The notes below the pieces were generated by a model, which had not been told where the DNA came from, did no database searches, and worked only from the letters and a program-made list of their open reading frames with translations. This document shows, one piece after another, positions 35,171-43,893 of a stretch of 64,000 nt of DNA. The stretch is taken from NCBI GenBank assembly GCA_964007875.1, contig CAXGAH010000015.1, forward strand, positions 1-64,000, read 5' to 3'. The DNA comes from UBA1275 sp002323515 (GTDB lineage: Bacteria; Bacteroidota; Rhodothermia; Balneolales; Balneolaceae). The first letter of the stretch is position 1; each line of letters opens with the position of its first letter. The position numbers were made by a program, and so were the translations under genes.

Positions 35171-36240
35171 GTAAAGTATTGCGCATTGGTATATTGGCCC
35201 CTCCAAGTATCTCCTTAGTAAATGGTGGTGTACGAACACAGGTTAGCCAAACCGCAGAAGTACTACAGCGCTTAGGGCATAAGGTCGTCTGGATACAAAG
35301 TAATGAACCTTTCCCATCGATCGATATACTGCATGTTTTTGTGGCCAGCAGTGAACACTGGGGATTATTGCGCCAACTAAACTCTACCCCTCAACTAAGC
35401 GGTAAAGATCGAACGCCTATAGTCTTATCCCCCGTCTTTTTTACATCAAAGCATATTCAAACAACAAAGTTTAAACTACATACGGAGTCTGTTGTCGGAA
35501 AAATTTTTAACGGTATTAGCTCTGAATACGCTATAAAAAAACAAATATGCCAACTGGCAGATATAATTCTACCTAATACGCGAGCGGAAGAGAATCAAAT
35601 TAACCAGTTGTTTGACATTCCTATAGATCGTATGCAAGTCATTCCTAATGGTGTAGAAACACGTTTTATGCAGGCTGAATCAGATGAATTTGAGCAGCGA
35701 TACGGGTTAAAGGACTTCGTTTTATTTGTGGGACAGGCATCGTCAACCCGAAAAAATATTCTTAGACTTCTTGAGATAGCACCTAGCTTAGACGCACCTT
35801 TGGTTGTTATCGGTGACTTAGGCAAGGATGCATATAGCCAAAAGTGTTTAGACTCAATTAAAGAACATAATGTTATTCATTTACCTACCCTTGAACACCA
35901 CTCTAGCCTATTGGCTTCTGCCTATGCCGCGGCTAAAGTTTTTGTGCTTCCCTCGCTTTTTGAGACACCTGGTATAGCCGCAATGGAAGCTGCACTATCG
36001 GGTTGCGCAATTGTAATTACTCAAAATGGGGGAACCAAAGAGTATTTTAAGGATATGGCAAGCTATATTAATCCAATAGACACCGGAGAATTACGAGCAT
36101 CTATAAATGAGCTACTTAGCACCGATATGGAGCAACTCGAAGTTCAAAACGCTCAACTAAGAGATCATATTATAACCCATTATAGCTGGGTTACTGTCGG
36201 ATCAATGAGCTTAGCTGCTTATGAATCGCTGTTCCGTTGA
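35167..36240 (+). CDS. GT4-family glycosyltransferase
   Basis: A 357-residue GT-B glycosyltransferase of the Glycos_transf_1 family. Signature segments are GGVRTQVSQTAEVLQRLGHKV at the N-terminus (about 20-40), VIPNGVETRFM (about 157-167), LFVGQASSTRKNILRLLEI near 180-198 and the retaining-enzyme motif LFETPGIAAMEAALSGCAIV near 262-281 with the E-x7-E glutamates. It ends the rightward operon. Its last 30 nt overlap the convergent pssA gene on the other strand, leaving no room for a separate terminator. Confidence 0.9.
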   Translation: MSKVLRIGILAPPSISLVNGGVRTQVSQTAEVLQRLGHKVVWIQSNEPFPSIDILHVFVASSEHWGLLRQLNSTPQLSGKDRTPIVLSPVFFTSKHIQTTKFKLHTESVVGKIFNGISSEYAIKKQICQLADIILPNTRAEENQINQLFDIPIDRMQVIPNGVETRFMQAESDEFEQRYGLKDFVLFVGQASSTRKNILRLLEIAPSLDAPLVVIGDLGKDAYSQKCLDSIKEHNVIHLPTLEHHSSLLASAYAAAKVFVLPSLFETPGIAAMEAALSGCAIVITQNGGTKEYFKDMASYINPIDTGELRASINELLSTDMEQLEVQNAQLRDHIITHYSWVTVGSMSLAAYESLFR

Positions 36241-37020
36241 GAAATACTCTCTTAAACCATCAACGATTCCTTTCAAAATATAGATCAGAATAACAGCCAT
36301 AATTCCTAATTCTCTGAATAGTAAAATCAGGGTAAAATAACCTAAGAATAGAAAGGATTTGAACCCATTTTGCTGAAAGGAAACACGGTCCATTTTAGGA
36401 ACTTTGTCGAAAGGTAAGGTACTTAGCATAAGCACGGATAACAGAATAATCAAAGGTCCTAGTACACTACTTACTCCGTTTCGAAAAATATCAAATAACT
36501 CCAATTGATGATGAAAACTAAGATAGAAAGCCGCCAATATAATGGCTAAAGATGGAATGGGTAAGCCGATGAAATGATGCTGATTCGGTGTAAGTCGGGT
36601 ATTAACATTAAAACGAGCCAAACGAACAGCGCCACACATAGCGGGGACGGCACTAATTAACATACCTAGAAACTGAAACTCGTGTAAAGCAAAGGTATAG
36701 ATAAGGAAAGATGGAGCCACACCAAATGAAACAATGTCACTTAATGAATCTAGTTCCACTCCAAAATCACTATCTGCATTCGCTAATCGCGCAATGTATC
36801 CATCCATTACATCAAAAAACCCAGCTGCTACAATGAACCAGGCTCCTCGAAATAACTCTCCTTCAGAAACAGCTACGATAGAGAGGAAGCCAGAAAAAAG
36901 GTTCATTAGAGTAAAGAAACTCGGAACCGCAATTTTGTGATTTACAGGAGGCTTAGATTCCCGTTTAGCTAATCTTTTTTGTTTGAAACTCTGATATCTA
37001 TGTTGAATAGGGTATTTCAT
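36211..37020 (-). CDS. pssA: CDP-diacylglycerol-serine O-phosphatidyltransferase
   Basis: PssA makes phosphatidylserine from CDP-diacylglycerol and serine in the inner membrane. The 269-residue protein has the CDP-alcohol motif DGYIARLANADSDFGVELD, followed by SLSD, matching D-G-x2-A-R-x8-G-x3-D-x3-D, with about six to eight helices around it. The next enzyme, Psd, is encoded immediately upstream with a four-nucleotide overlap, so the two steps to phosphatidylethanolamine are co-expressed. The 3' end overlaps the glycosyltransferase gene on the other strand by 30 nt. Confidence 0.95.
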   Translation of the reverse strand: MKYPIQHRYQSFKQKRLAKRESKPPVNHKIAVPSFFTLMNLFSGFLSIVAVSEGELFRGAWFIVAAGFFDVMDGYIARLANADSDFGVELDSLSDIVSFGVAPSFLIYTFALHEFQFLGMLISAVPAMCGAVRLARFNVNTRLTPNQHHFIGLPIPSLAIILAAFYLSFHHQLELFDIFRNGVSSVLGPLIILLSVLMLSTLPFDKVPKMDRVSFQQNGFKSFLFLGYFTLILLFRELGIMAVILIYILKGIVDGLREYFSTEQRFISS

Positions 37021-37682
37021 TGTATGGCTAATTTAGCAATAGTAGATTCACCAGCAACTACTTTATCCCCCTCATTTACGAGCACGTTTGCAGAACGTGG
37101 AAGTACGACATCCATTCTACTACCAAATTTCATGAGTCCGAAACGTTTACCTCTTTCTAAGGTATCACCCTCATTTAAATAATAGACTACGCGGCGAGCT
37201 AAAAAACCGGTAATTTGACGAAATAAAATCTTTTGCCCGGAAGTGTGTTTCACCCCAAATTTTGCCTGCTCATTATCCATAGTTGCCCGGTCATCCCACG
37301 CCATTAAATATTCTCCGGTTTGATAGACCAGGTACTCCAAAACACCACTCACTGGGATACGATTGATATGTACGTTCAAAGGGGAGAGAAAAATACTGAT
37401 TTGAACAGCCTCTTGCTCTAGATACTCAACGGATTCTACTTCTTTGACTACAACGACTTTCCCATCTGCAGGTGATAAGAGCACTTCCTCTGAAAGATCT
37501 ATTGGTAGAGTACGTTCTGGATCTCGAAAAAAGTAGATACTCAGAAACCATACTGGTAGAAGTATGGAGCTGAGGCTAATACTAGCCAATAAAGAGAGGT
37601 ATTTCCAGCTTAGAACCAAAGCTAAGGCTGTGAATACTCCTACTATTGTAATGGTAGGAAAACCTTCGTGTGCTATCTTCAT
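37017..37682 (-). CDS. psd: Phosphatidylserine decarboxylase proenzyme
   Basis: Psd converts phosphatidylserine to phosphatidylethanolamine. It is the short (221-residue) form common in Bacteroidota and archaea-like Psd. Autocleavage should occur between Gly187 and Ser188 in LMKFGSRMDVVLP, leaving the pyruvoyl group on the small C-terminal chain. LLSPADGKVV (about 69-78) and FLSPLNVHINRIPVSG (about 99-114) are conserved. One or two hydrophobic segments near residues 13-50 anchor it to the membrane. It overlaps rseP upstream by one base and pssA by four. Confidence 0.95.
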   Translation of the reverse strand: MKIAHEGFPTITIVGVFTALALVLSWKYLSLLASISLSSILLPVWFLSIYFFRDPERTLPIDLSEEVLLSPADGKVVVVKEVESVEYLEQEAVQISIFLSPLNVHINRIPVSGVLEYLVYQTGEYLMAWDDRATMDNEQAKFGVKHTSGQKILFRQITGFLARRVVYYLNEGDTLERGKRFGLMKFGSRMDVVLPRSANVLVNEGDKVVAGESTIAKLAIQ

Positions 37683-39010
37683 TAGAAGAGTCTCAACACA
37701 TCGTTAAAGATGACAAACACCATCAAGCTAACCAACAACAAAAAACCAATATTTTGTGCCGCAATCTTCACTTTTTCAGTGGGTTCTTTACGGGCTATTC
37801 CCTCATAAATCAAAAAGGCTAAATGTCCCCCATCTAAGGCCGGTATCGGGAGTATATTCATAATAGCCAAGGTGATACTTAACAAAGCTGTGATTTCCCA
37901 AAACCCAATCCATCCCGCTTGATCAGTGGCTTGTTTAGTTAAGCTCGCGATGGCAATAGGCCCGCCAAGATTTTGCCGAACAGAAATGTCACCAGAAAAC
38001 ATTCTAGAAAAGCCCCCAATAATACCCATGGTTTGTTCCCCAACTTGCTCCCAGCCTTCTTGAATAGATTCTCCAAAACTTAGCTCCGTGGATGTCGCAC
38101 CTGCTTGTGCTAAACTAGGAGGAGCTATTCCTATCATTCGGTTCTCATAAGGTTCAATACTCAGCGTTAATCTCTGCCCTTCGCGTTCAACTACGAAATC
38201 AATCACCCCTTCTGAGCCACGTATAGCTTGAGTTAATTGTAACCAGTAGTTAACAGGCTCTGCATTGACTACTACAAAACGATCACCTGGTTGTAACCCT
38301 GCATCCTCTGCGGGCGATCCAAGAGCTATACTCGATATAATTGGAGGATAGACATTAACTGCGTGAATAAACGTTTGTTCTTGCAAACTGTCTAAGATAG
38401 TTGATGGAATAAATAGATCCATTGTCATTCCATCACGCACCACTTGATACGAAAGGTTGCTATTGGTTAACTCAGAAATAGAAACTAGTTCCTCAAAAGC
38501 GTCCACATAATTTCCATTTACCCCGACAATTTTGTCGTCTGTTTGAAAGCCAACATTCTCAAGTAAACTACCCTCAGGGACATATATACCTGCAACCTCT
38601 TCAATCGGTAAACTCAATTTTCCTTGACTCCAATTCATGCCAGTATAAATAAAAAAGGCAAGAATCATGTTAAATATGACCCCGGCAGTAATTACAACCA
38701 TACGCTGCCAAATTGGCTTCGATCGATATTCCCAAGGTAGTGGTTCGGCTGCTAAATGTTCGGTATCCATACTCTCATCCACCATGCCAGAAATTTTAAC
38801 ATAGCCACCTAGCGGAGTAGCACCAATACAATAATCAGTGTCGCCTCGTTTAAATCCCCATATACGTGGAGGAAAACCCACGGAGAATCTTTCGACTCTC
38901 ATTCCAAACATTTTAGCCGCCAAAAAGTGTCCTAACTCATGTATAAATACAAGAATCATTAGTGCACCAATGAAGATGATTATTGTTTGTGTTAGTTCAA
39001 GTAGTTCCAT
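37682..39010 (-). CDS. rseP: Site-2 membrane metalloprotease RseP
   Basis: RseP is an intramembrane zinc protease that cleaves anti-sigma factors and leftover signal peptides. The zinc motif HELGH is at 24-28 in the first helix, and the second active-site motif NILPIPALDGGH is near 388-399. Two periplasmic PDZ-like regions lie between, seen as PEGSLLENVGFQTDDKIVGVNG and GSPAEDAGLQPGDRFVVVNAEPV. Length 442 is normal. It overlaps dxr upstream by 14 nt. Its place between dxr and psd, away from sigma-E genes, suggests general envelope maintenance. Confidence 0.96.
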   Translation of the reverse strand: MELLELTQTIIIFIGALMILVFIHELGHFLAAKMFGMRVERFSVGFPPRIWGFKRGDTDYCIGATPLGGYVKISGMVDESMDTEHLAAEPLPWEYRSKPIWQRMVVITAGVIFNMILAFFIYTGMNWSQGKLSLPIEEVAGIYVPEGSLLENVGFQTDDKIVGVNGNYVDAFEELVSISELTNSNLSYQVVRDGMTMDLFIPSTILDSLQEQTFIHAVNVYPPIISSIALGSPAEDAGLQPGDRFVVVNAEPVNYWLQLTQAIRGSEGVIDFVVEREGQRLTLSIEPYENRMIGIAPPSLAQAGATSTELSFGESIQEGWEQVGEQTMGIIGGFSRMFSGDISVRQNLGGPIAIASLTKQATDQAGWIGFWEITALLSITLAIMNILPIPALDGGHLAFLIYEGIARKEPTEKVKIAAQNIGFLLLVSLMVFVIFNDVLRLF

Positions 39011-40169
39011 ATTGACAAATAGTTCTTGCGTAAGCTCTGGTTTGCTGATCTAATTCTACGAGTGAATCATAACTCAAGGTCGAATTAAAGCGTATTTGGT
39101 TAAGGCAACGTTCAACAATTATTGCAATTTCAATATACTTAATTTTACCCTCTAAAAAGTACTCGACTGCAATTTCATTAGCCGCATTTAATACTGCAGG
39201 GCCTCCTTTGTGGAGTTTTACTGATTCCATGGCTAATTCAACGCATGGGAATCGTGAATAATCCACTGGTTCAAAATGGAGTGTATGCATTTGTGTCCAA
39301 TCCATACGTGAGCTGTTCAAGGATAACCTATGGGGATAAGACAATGCATATAAAATAGGGACTTTCATGTCAGGTGGACCAAGTTGTGCTTTGGTTGAGC
39401 CATCTACATAGGTCACCATTGAGTGAATGATACTTTCCGGATGAATTACTGGTGTAATCTTCTCAATGGGCAGGTCAAATAACCAATGCGCTTCTATGAT
39501 TTCTAAGCCTTTATTCATCATGGTTGCACTATCAATGGTAATCTTAGAACCCATATTCCAATTAGGATGTTGTAATGCCTGTTGCGCCGTTACATCTTTC
39601 ATTTGCTCAATGCTAAGAGTCCTAAAGGGACCACCACTTGCGGTAATAATGATTTCTTCAATTGATTCTTTTTCTTCTCCAATAAGTGATTGTAGCATTG
39701 CGCTATGTTCGGAATCGATTGGTATTAAGCTACCTTGGGATTCCTTCAAAAGTTTGGCAATAATTGCTCCACCTACCACTAGACTTTCTTTATTGGCTAA
39801 GGCTACTTTTTTGTGAGATTTCAACGCATAAAAGGTCGGAGAGAATCCTGCAAAGCCCACCAAGCTATTCAATACAACATCAATTTCAGGCAGGCATACT
39901 AACTCATTTAATGCGAGTGGGTCAACATACGTTTTAGTTACTTTAGGGTCACCTAATTGTAGATTCGTATGAGTATGGCCCAGTCCCGTCAAAACTGCGT
40001 AACGAGTACGGAATGTTTTGGCTTGTTCATCCAAAAGCTCCAAATTTTGATGGGCACTTAATAAAACAATTTCGAACAAATCATGGTGCTCTTGAATAAT
40101 TTCTAACGCTTGTGTTCCAATGGAGCCCGTTGATCCTAGAATAGCAATTCGGATCTTCTTATAATTCAT
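38997..40169 (-). CDS. dxr: 1-deoxy-D-xylulose 5-phosphate reductoisomerase
   Basis: Dxr (IspC) makes methylerythritol phosphate, the first committed step of non-mevalonate isoprenoid synthesis. The NADPH site is ILGSTGSIGTQALEII (10-25). The metal and substrate region shows LIPIDSEHSAMLQSL (acidic ligands), ASGGPFR, and KITIDSATMMNKGLEIIEAHWLF. Length 390 is standard. It overlaps rseP by 14 nt and follows pgeF by one nucleotide, so it sits in a tightly coupled operon. Confidence 0.97.
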   Translation of the reverse strand: MNYKKIRIAILGSTGSIGTQALEIIQEHHDLFEIVLLSAHQNLELLDEQAKTFRTRYAVLTGLGHTHTNLQLGDPKVTKTYVDPLALNELVCLPEIDVVLNSLVGFAGFSPTFYALKSHKKVALANKESLVVGGAIIAKLLKESQGSLIPIDSEHSAMLQSLIGEEKESIEEIIITASGGPFRTLSIEQMKDVTAQQALQHPNWNMGSKITIDSATMMNKGLEIIEAHWLFDLPIEKITPVIHPESIIHSMVTYVDGSTKAQLGPPDMKVPILYALSYPHRLSLNSSRMDWTQMHTLHFEPVDYSRFPCVELAMESVKLHKGGPAVLNAANEIAVEYFLEGKIKYIEIAIIVERCLNQIRFNSTLSYDSLVELDQQTRAYARTICQYGTT

Positions 40170-40170
40170 T

Positions 40171-40929
40171 TCAACCTATTTCGTTCAATTTTATCACAGC
40201 AGCCATCCTTCCAGCTTTTGTTGCTTCTCTTCTATAAGAGTAAAAATCACTTTCATCATTAAAGGTGCATCCTGTGTCCATAACAATGTGAGACTTTAGT
40301 ATTCCCGTGCTGACAAGTTGCCCAAAAATATAGCCTTTTAAGTCCACATGCGGTTTGGTATTTTTGTTTTTTTCTACAAACTGTTCTGGAAACAAATCGG
40401 CAACCTCCTGCCCTACTTCAAAGGCATCAATTGAAATACATGGGCTTATATAGGCTTCTATAGAACTGATTTCTGCTCCAAGTTTTAACATAGACTCAAC
40501 AGTTTTTCTAACAATTCCCTTTTGAGCCCCCCTCCAACCAACATGGGCGGCACCAATAACCTGATTGGTTACGTCTCCTAGTAGAACAGCACCACAGTCG
40601 GCGACCTGTATAAGTAAGGAAATGCCAAGGGTTGAACTTACAAAGGCATCAGTATCAGGATAGATCCCACCTTTAGTCACTATCTTAACATGTTCTGAGT
40701 GTATTTGTTGGGCTATTGCAATATGCTTTAACGATGTATCAGTCTCTTTGGCTAAAATGTGTAATTGTTCTAAGATGATATCTTGATTTTCATCGGAATT
40801 GAACCCTACATTCAGCCCTGGAATACGGGCATTTGCAACGGTATAATGAGCATTTTTTTGACTGAACCAACTCAGAATTCTAGATTCATTTAAATTGCGG
40901 GGACGTATAAATTTAAGAGGGGAAGACAT
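40171..40929 (-). CDS. pgeF: Peptidoglycan editing factor / laccase-domain purine nucleoside phosphorylase (YfiH)
   Basis: A multicopper-like (YfiH/DUF152) protein of 252 residues. The zinc-binding set is visible in IQVADCGAVLLGD, GAAHVGWRGAQKG and YISPCISIDAFEVG, with the Cys and His residues of the family. YfiH proteins show adenosine/purine nucleoside phosphorylase activity and have been assigned a peptidoglycan precursor-editing role. The C-terminal FYSYRREATKAGRMAAVI is also conserved. It overlaps aroE upstream by 17 nt. Confidence 0.94.
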   Translation of the reverse strand: MSSPLKFIRPRNLNESRILSWFSQKNAHYTVANARIPGLNVGFNSDENQDIILEQLHILAKETDTSLKHIAIAQQIHSEHVKIVTKGGIYPDTDAFVSSTLGISLLIQVADCGAVLLGDVTNQVIGAAHVGWRGAQKGIVRKTVESMLKLGAEISSIEAYISPCISIDAFEVGQEVADLFPEQFVEKNKNTKPHVDLKGYIFGQLVSTGILKSHIVMDTGCTFNDESDFYSYRREATKAGRMAAVIKLNEIG

Positions 40930-41761
40930 GTGCTAAATGTTCCTTGATTTTTGACATTGGAAATGAATGATCTGTCCATAATTCAAAGGAACGTGCCGCC
41001 TGATATATAAGCATAGGCAAGCCACCAATCGTAGTACAATTATGCTTCGCGGCTTGACGTAAAAAAGTAGTATTCTGTGGGTTGTAAACGATATCATAGC
41101 AAATGGAATCGGCTAAAAACTCGGCAAACTGCTCGTCAACTGGAGATTGTATAATATTTGGTTGCATGCCAAGTGGTGTGGTATTTACAATCAAATCTAC
41201 ATCAACTGCACAGTTTACCCATTCATCATAAGAAATCAAATTTATAGCCAAATCGTTCTTTACCCGTTCAGGATTTCTACTTACTACCCAGCATTCATCG
41301 ACTCCCATTTCTCTAAGCCCGTGTATTACTGCCTTGGTCGCGCCACCATATCCAAAGATTAACGCCGAATCCAGTTTAATAAGACCTAAGTCCCTCAGAG
41401 GCTGTACAAAACCATAACTATCGGTGTTATGCCCTATTATCTCATGGTCTATCTTCTGAATGCAATTGATCACTTGCATGTCTTCCGCTAAATCAGAATG
41501 TCGATCAACCGCACTTAACAAAGTTTCTTTGTATGGAAGGGTGATATTTCCCCCTTTAAAATGCACAGAATTAAAATGTGCTATTAGACTAGGCAGTTCT
41601 TGATAAAGAACCTCAACGGCAACATACTGCAAATCTAATGCATGATGATGTATAGCTAGATTATGCATAATAGGTGAGACACTGTGCGAGACTGGATTTC
41701 CAATCAACAACAAGTGATCTCTTGAAGAAACAGGATCGAGTAAGAATTCAGAAAACTTCAT
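40913..41761 (-). CDS. aroE: Shikimate dehydrogenase
   Basis: AroE reduces 3-dehydroshikimate to shikimate with NADPH, upstream of chorismate and so of the trp operon in this window. The substrate site GNPVSHSVSPIMHN (about 22-35), GNITLPYKE (Lys-containing catalytic loop) and the NADP loop ALIFGYGGATKAVI, then VNTTPLGMQP, are all present. The in-frame TTG at 41782 would lie inside a terminator hairpin, so the ATG at 41761 is used, giving 282 residues. That ATG comes two bases after the U-tract of the upstream gene's terminator. Confidence 0.95.
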   Translation of the reverse strand: MKFSEFLLDPVSSRDHLLLIGNPVSHSVSPIMHNLAIHHHALDLQYVAVEVLYQELPSLIAHFNSVHFKGGNITLPYKETLLSAVDRHSDLAEDMQVINCIQKIDHEIIGHNTDSYGFVQPLRDLGLIKLDSALIFGYGGATKAVIHGLREMGVDECWVVSRNPERVKNDLAINLISYDEWVNCAVDVDLIVNTTPLGMQPNIIQSPVDEQFAEFLADSICYDIVYNPQNTTFLRQAAKHNCTTIGGLPMLIYQAARSFELWTDHSFPMSKIKEHLAHVFPS

Positions 41762-41763
41762 AT

Positions 41764-41791
41764 AAAAAAAAAGCGCAACCAATGGCTGCGC
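41764..41791 (-). terminator. Rho-independent terminator after the SRPBCC gene
   Basis: On the minus strand GCGCA and TGCGC (plus positions 41787-41791 and 41773-41777) form a stem with a nine-base loop, followed by nine U residues (41764-41772). It lies 26 nt after the SRPBCC stop. The aroE start codon begins only two bases after the U run, so aroE needs either read-through or a promoter very close by. Confidence 0.8.
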
Positions 41792-41816
41792 AATTTAGAA
41801 TAATAGCTTAGTTAGT

Positions 41817-42281
41817 TTAAGCTGTAACTTCTTGTGTTGGCTCTAGAGAACCTTCTTTGAAGGTATCGCTTTCAGCTAGTTTCTTAAAAGATTCTAGGTC
41901 TTTGACTAGTTGATCCGCTGATTGCTCTATAAAATTTGCTAGTCCCTCAGAAGGATCGCCAAAAAATGTACGATAGTCTAAAGAAAACTCTACTCTAGTT
42001 CGATTACCGTTTTCAAGCGGAGTAAAACGAATGGTACCAGTTTGGTTTAGATTGCCATTGATAGTAATCCAAGCAAAACGAGTATTTCTTAAATTATCGA
42101 TTAGATTGGTAGTCCAGTGAAAAGTTTCACCGTTAACAGTGGTTTTATATTCAAAAGTTTGGGAATTGATTCGGTCTACAGAATCAATACGCTCAAGAAA
42201 CTTAGGGAAATCAACTGGATTGCTTAAAAGTTCATATACCTTTGATAAGGGTAAGTCGATTTCTATACGTTCGTGCGCCAT
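41817..42281 (-). CDS. SRPBCC family (polyketide cyclase/START-like) protein
   Basis: A single-domain SRPBCC protein of 154 residues, cytoplasmic. The opening RIEIDLPLSKVYELLSNPVDFPKFLERIDSV, and the later GTIRFTPLENGNRTRVEFSLDY, match the START/polyketide-cyclase-like fold, which binds hydrophobic ligands in a deep pocket. The ligand is unknown; many such proteins are annotated as general lipid or hydrophobic-molecule carriers. It is followed by a terminator and preceded by 147 nt of intergenic DNA, so it is likely a single-gene transcript. Confidence 0.85.
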   Translation of the reverse strand: MAHERIEIDLPLSKVYELLSNPVDFPKFLERIDSVDRINSQTFEYKTTVNGETFHWTTNLIDNLRNTRFAWITINGNLNQTGTIRFTPLENGNRTRVEFSLDYRTFFGDPSEGLANFIEQSADQLVKDLESFKKLAESDTFKEGSLEPTQEVTA

Positions 42282-42428
42282 AAAATATACCTTGGTTCTT
42301 GGAATAATAGTTATTTAGTAAACGATGAACCGTTTATGGGGAAACAGGAGAGATTCATCCATTATGTTTAAAATACGCATAATATGTATAAGCCTCAATG
42401 ACTAACCCGAATAAATTTATCCGTCCGA

Positions 42429-43019
42429 TTACAGGTGTTGCTGAATCTCTAGTGCAATGGATTCAATAGGTTGAGCCCCATCTAGTATGATGAATCGAGG
42501 TTGCTCTTTAGCCATGAGCTCATACCCCTCTAATACTCGGGTGTAGAATTCATTACCCGCCATTTCCATTCGGTCTTGGGCGCGTTCTGATCGCCTCTGC
42601 AATGCTAAATGTAAGGGCAAACGCAAATAAAAGGTGAGATTGGGTATTAGGCCATGCGAAGCCATTTTATTCAGTGCAACAATTTCTTTTAAAGGTAAAA
42701 CTGATCGACCATACCCTTGGTACGCTGTTGTTGAATCATAAAATCGATCTAGAATAACTACAGTCCCATTATCTAAATCAGGGATAATTTTTTCCTGTAC
42801 TAATTGTGCGCGAGCCGCCGAGAACAAGAGCAATTCCGAAACGGCAGATATCTCATTCTTTGAATCTAAAAGTAGCGTTCGTATTTCTTCGGCAATGCGC
42901 GCACCCCCTGGTTCTCTATATACTTGTACATGTTTCCCTTTGTCTTCAAGGTACTGCTTCAATAAATAAATTTGGGTTGATTTACCACAACCATCAATGC
43001 CTTCGAATGTTATTAGCAT
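42429..43019 (-). CDS. tmk: Thymidylate kinase
   Basis: Tmk phosphorylates dTMP to dTDP. The P-loop FEGIDGCGKSTQ is at residues 5-16, the DRFYDSTTAYQGYGR motif near 91-105, with the Arg-containing lid RRSERAQDRME near 137-147. Length 196 is normal. It lies 10 nt downstream of the PspC protein gene on the same strand. No functional link to that gene is known. Confidence 0.96.
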   Translation of the reverse strand: MLITFEGIDGCGKSTQIYLLKQYLEDKGKHVQVYREPGGARIAEEIRTLLLDSKNEISAVSELLLFSAARAQLVQEKIIPDLDNGTVVILDRFYDSTTAYQGYGRSVLPLKEIVALNKMASHGLIPNLTFYLRLPLHLALQRRSERAQDRMEMAGNEFYTRVLEGYELMAKEQPRFIILDGAQPIESIALEIQQHL

Positions 43020-43029
43020 GTTTGAGTGA

Positions 43030-43863
43030 TTACCATTTTTCTGGATAGTCCAGATCTAAGGGTTCTTTGTTCAATATCAAACTAAGTGCTACATAAATAA
43101 ATAAACTTGAACCCCATCCCATAAAAAAGGCCAACACAAAAATAGAACGCACCCAGATAGTTCCTATTCCGAAGAAATCAGCTAGACCACCACACACACC
43201 CCAAAGTTTCTTGTCATTCCTTGACTTATAAAGTCGCTTTGATCGTCTTTGTTGAAAATAACCCCAAGAATAAGTGGTTGAATCTGCTAGAAAGGTATTG
43301 GTTCTGCCACGCTCGGCATATGGTTTTTTATTATCGTATTGGGTATTACCCGATGATGAAAGCTTTGAATCACCTGAACCAAAAACATCAAAATTTTTAG
43401 TATCAACCTGCTTATTAATTGCAGAGTGATATTTAGAAAGCTGAGAAGCTTGTTTAGAATCAGAGCCGAATCCCTCATACCGGAGTGGTTCATCAGGATA
43501 ATATTGACCCCCAAAAACATCCTCTTTAGTTTTTTTCTTTTTTTTTGGTTTTTTTTCACCTACAAAGCGACTACTAACTGCGGCAAGTAGTAAAAAAAAC
43601 CCGCCAAGGAACGGAAGAGCATCAATAGATCCAGGTCCAAAATGTAAACCCATTCTGAATAAAATAAACGAGAAGGTGGTTAGTAGTATAAATGCACCCG
43701 AAATGGTAGCTGGATTAATGTAACTAGGTTTTTTTTCTTGTTCTTTCCCTAAGAAATCTTCAAGAGTGTTGTCTAAGGAACTCTTGTCAAAAGGAATTTC
43801 TTGTTCTGTTGTACTATCTGTTGTACCAGGGAATCTAAAGGATTTGTTTTTTGTCTTGAACAT
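43030..43863 (-). CDS. PspC-domain membrane protein with N-terminal extension
   Basis: The C-terminal 65 residues are a PspC domain: RLYKSRNDKKLWGVCGGLADFFGIGTIWVRSIFVL, then a hydrophobic helix and LSLILNKEP. PspC relates to phage-shock/envelope stress responses. The N-terminal 110 residues contain two likely membrane helices (about 53-70 and 80-95), and the linker is polar with a Lys-rich run (about 105-115). This is much longer than plain PspC proteins (about 70-120 residues) and may be a sensor with an extra cytoplasmic part. The linker's function is not recognised. Confidence 0.82.
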   Translation of the reverse strand: MFKTKNKSFRFPGTTDSTTEQEIPFDKSSLDNTLEDFLGKEQEKKPSYINPATISGAFILLTTFSFILFRMGLHFGPGSIDALPFLGGFFLLLAAVSSRFVGEKKPKKKKKTKEDVFGGQYYPDEPLRYEGFGSDSKQASQLSKYHSAINKQVDTKNFDVFGSGDSKLSSSGNTQYDNKKPYAERGRTNTFLADSTTYSWGYFQQRRSKRLYKSRNDKKLWGVCGGLADFFGIGTIWVRSIFVLAFFMGWGSSLFIYVALSLILNKEPLDLDYPEKW

Positions 43864-43893
43864 GATTAATAATACGATAAAATTGAGACTAGG

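Noticed and set aside
39466..39816. 116-codon reading frame opposite dxr
   Set aside because: It lies entirely within the conserved dxr coding region on the other strand and has no family features.
42318..42400. Short inverted repeats before the SRPBCC gene
   Set aside because: Six-base arms in AT-rich DNA are expected by chance.
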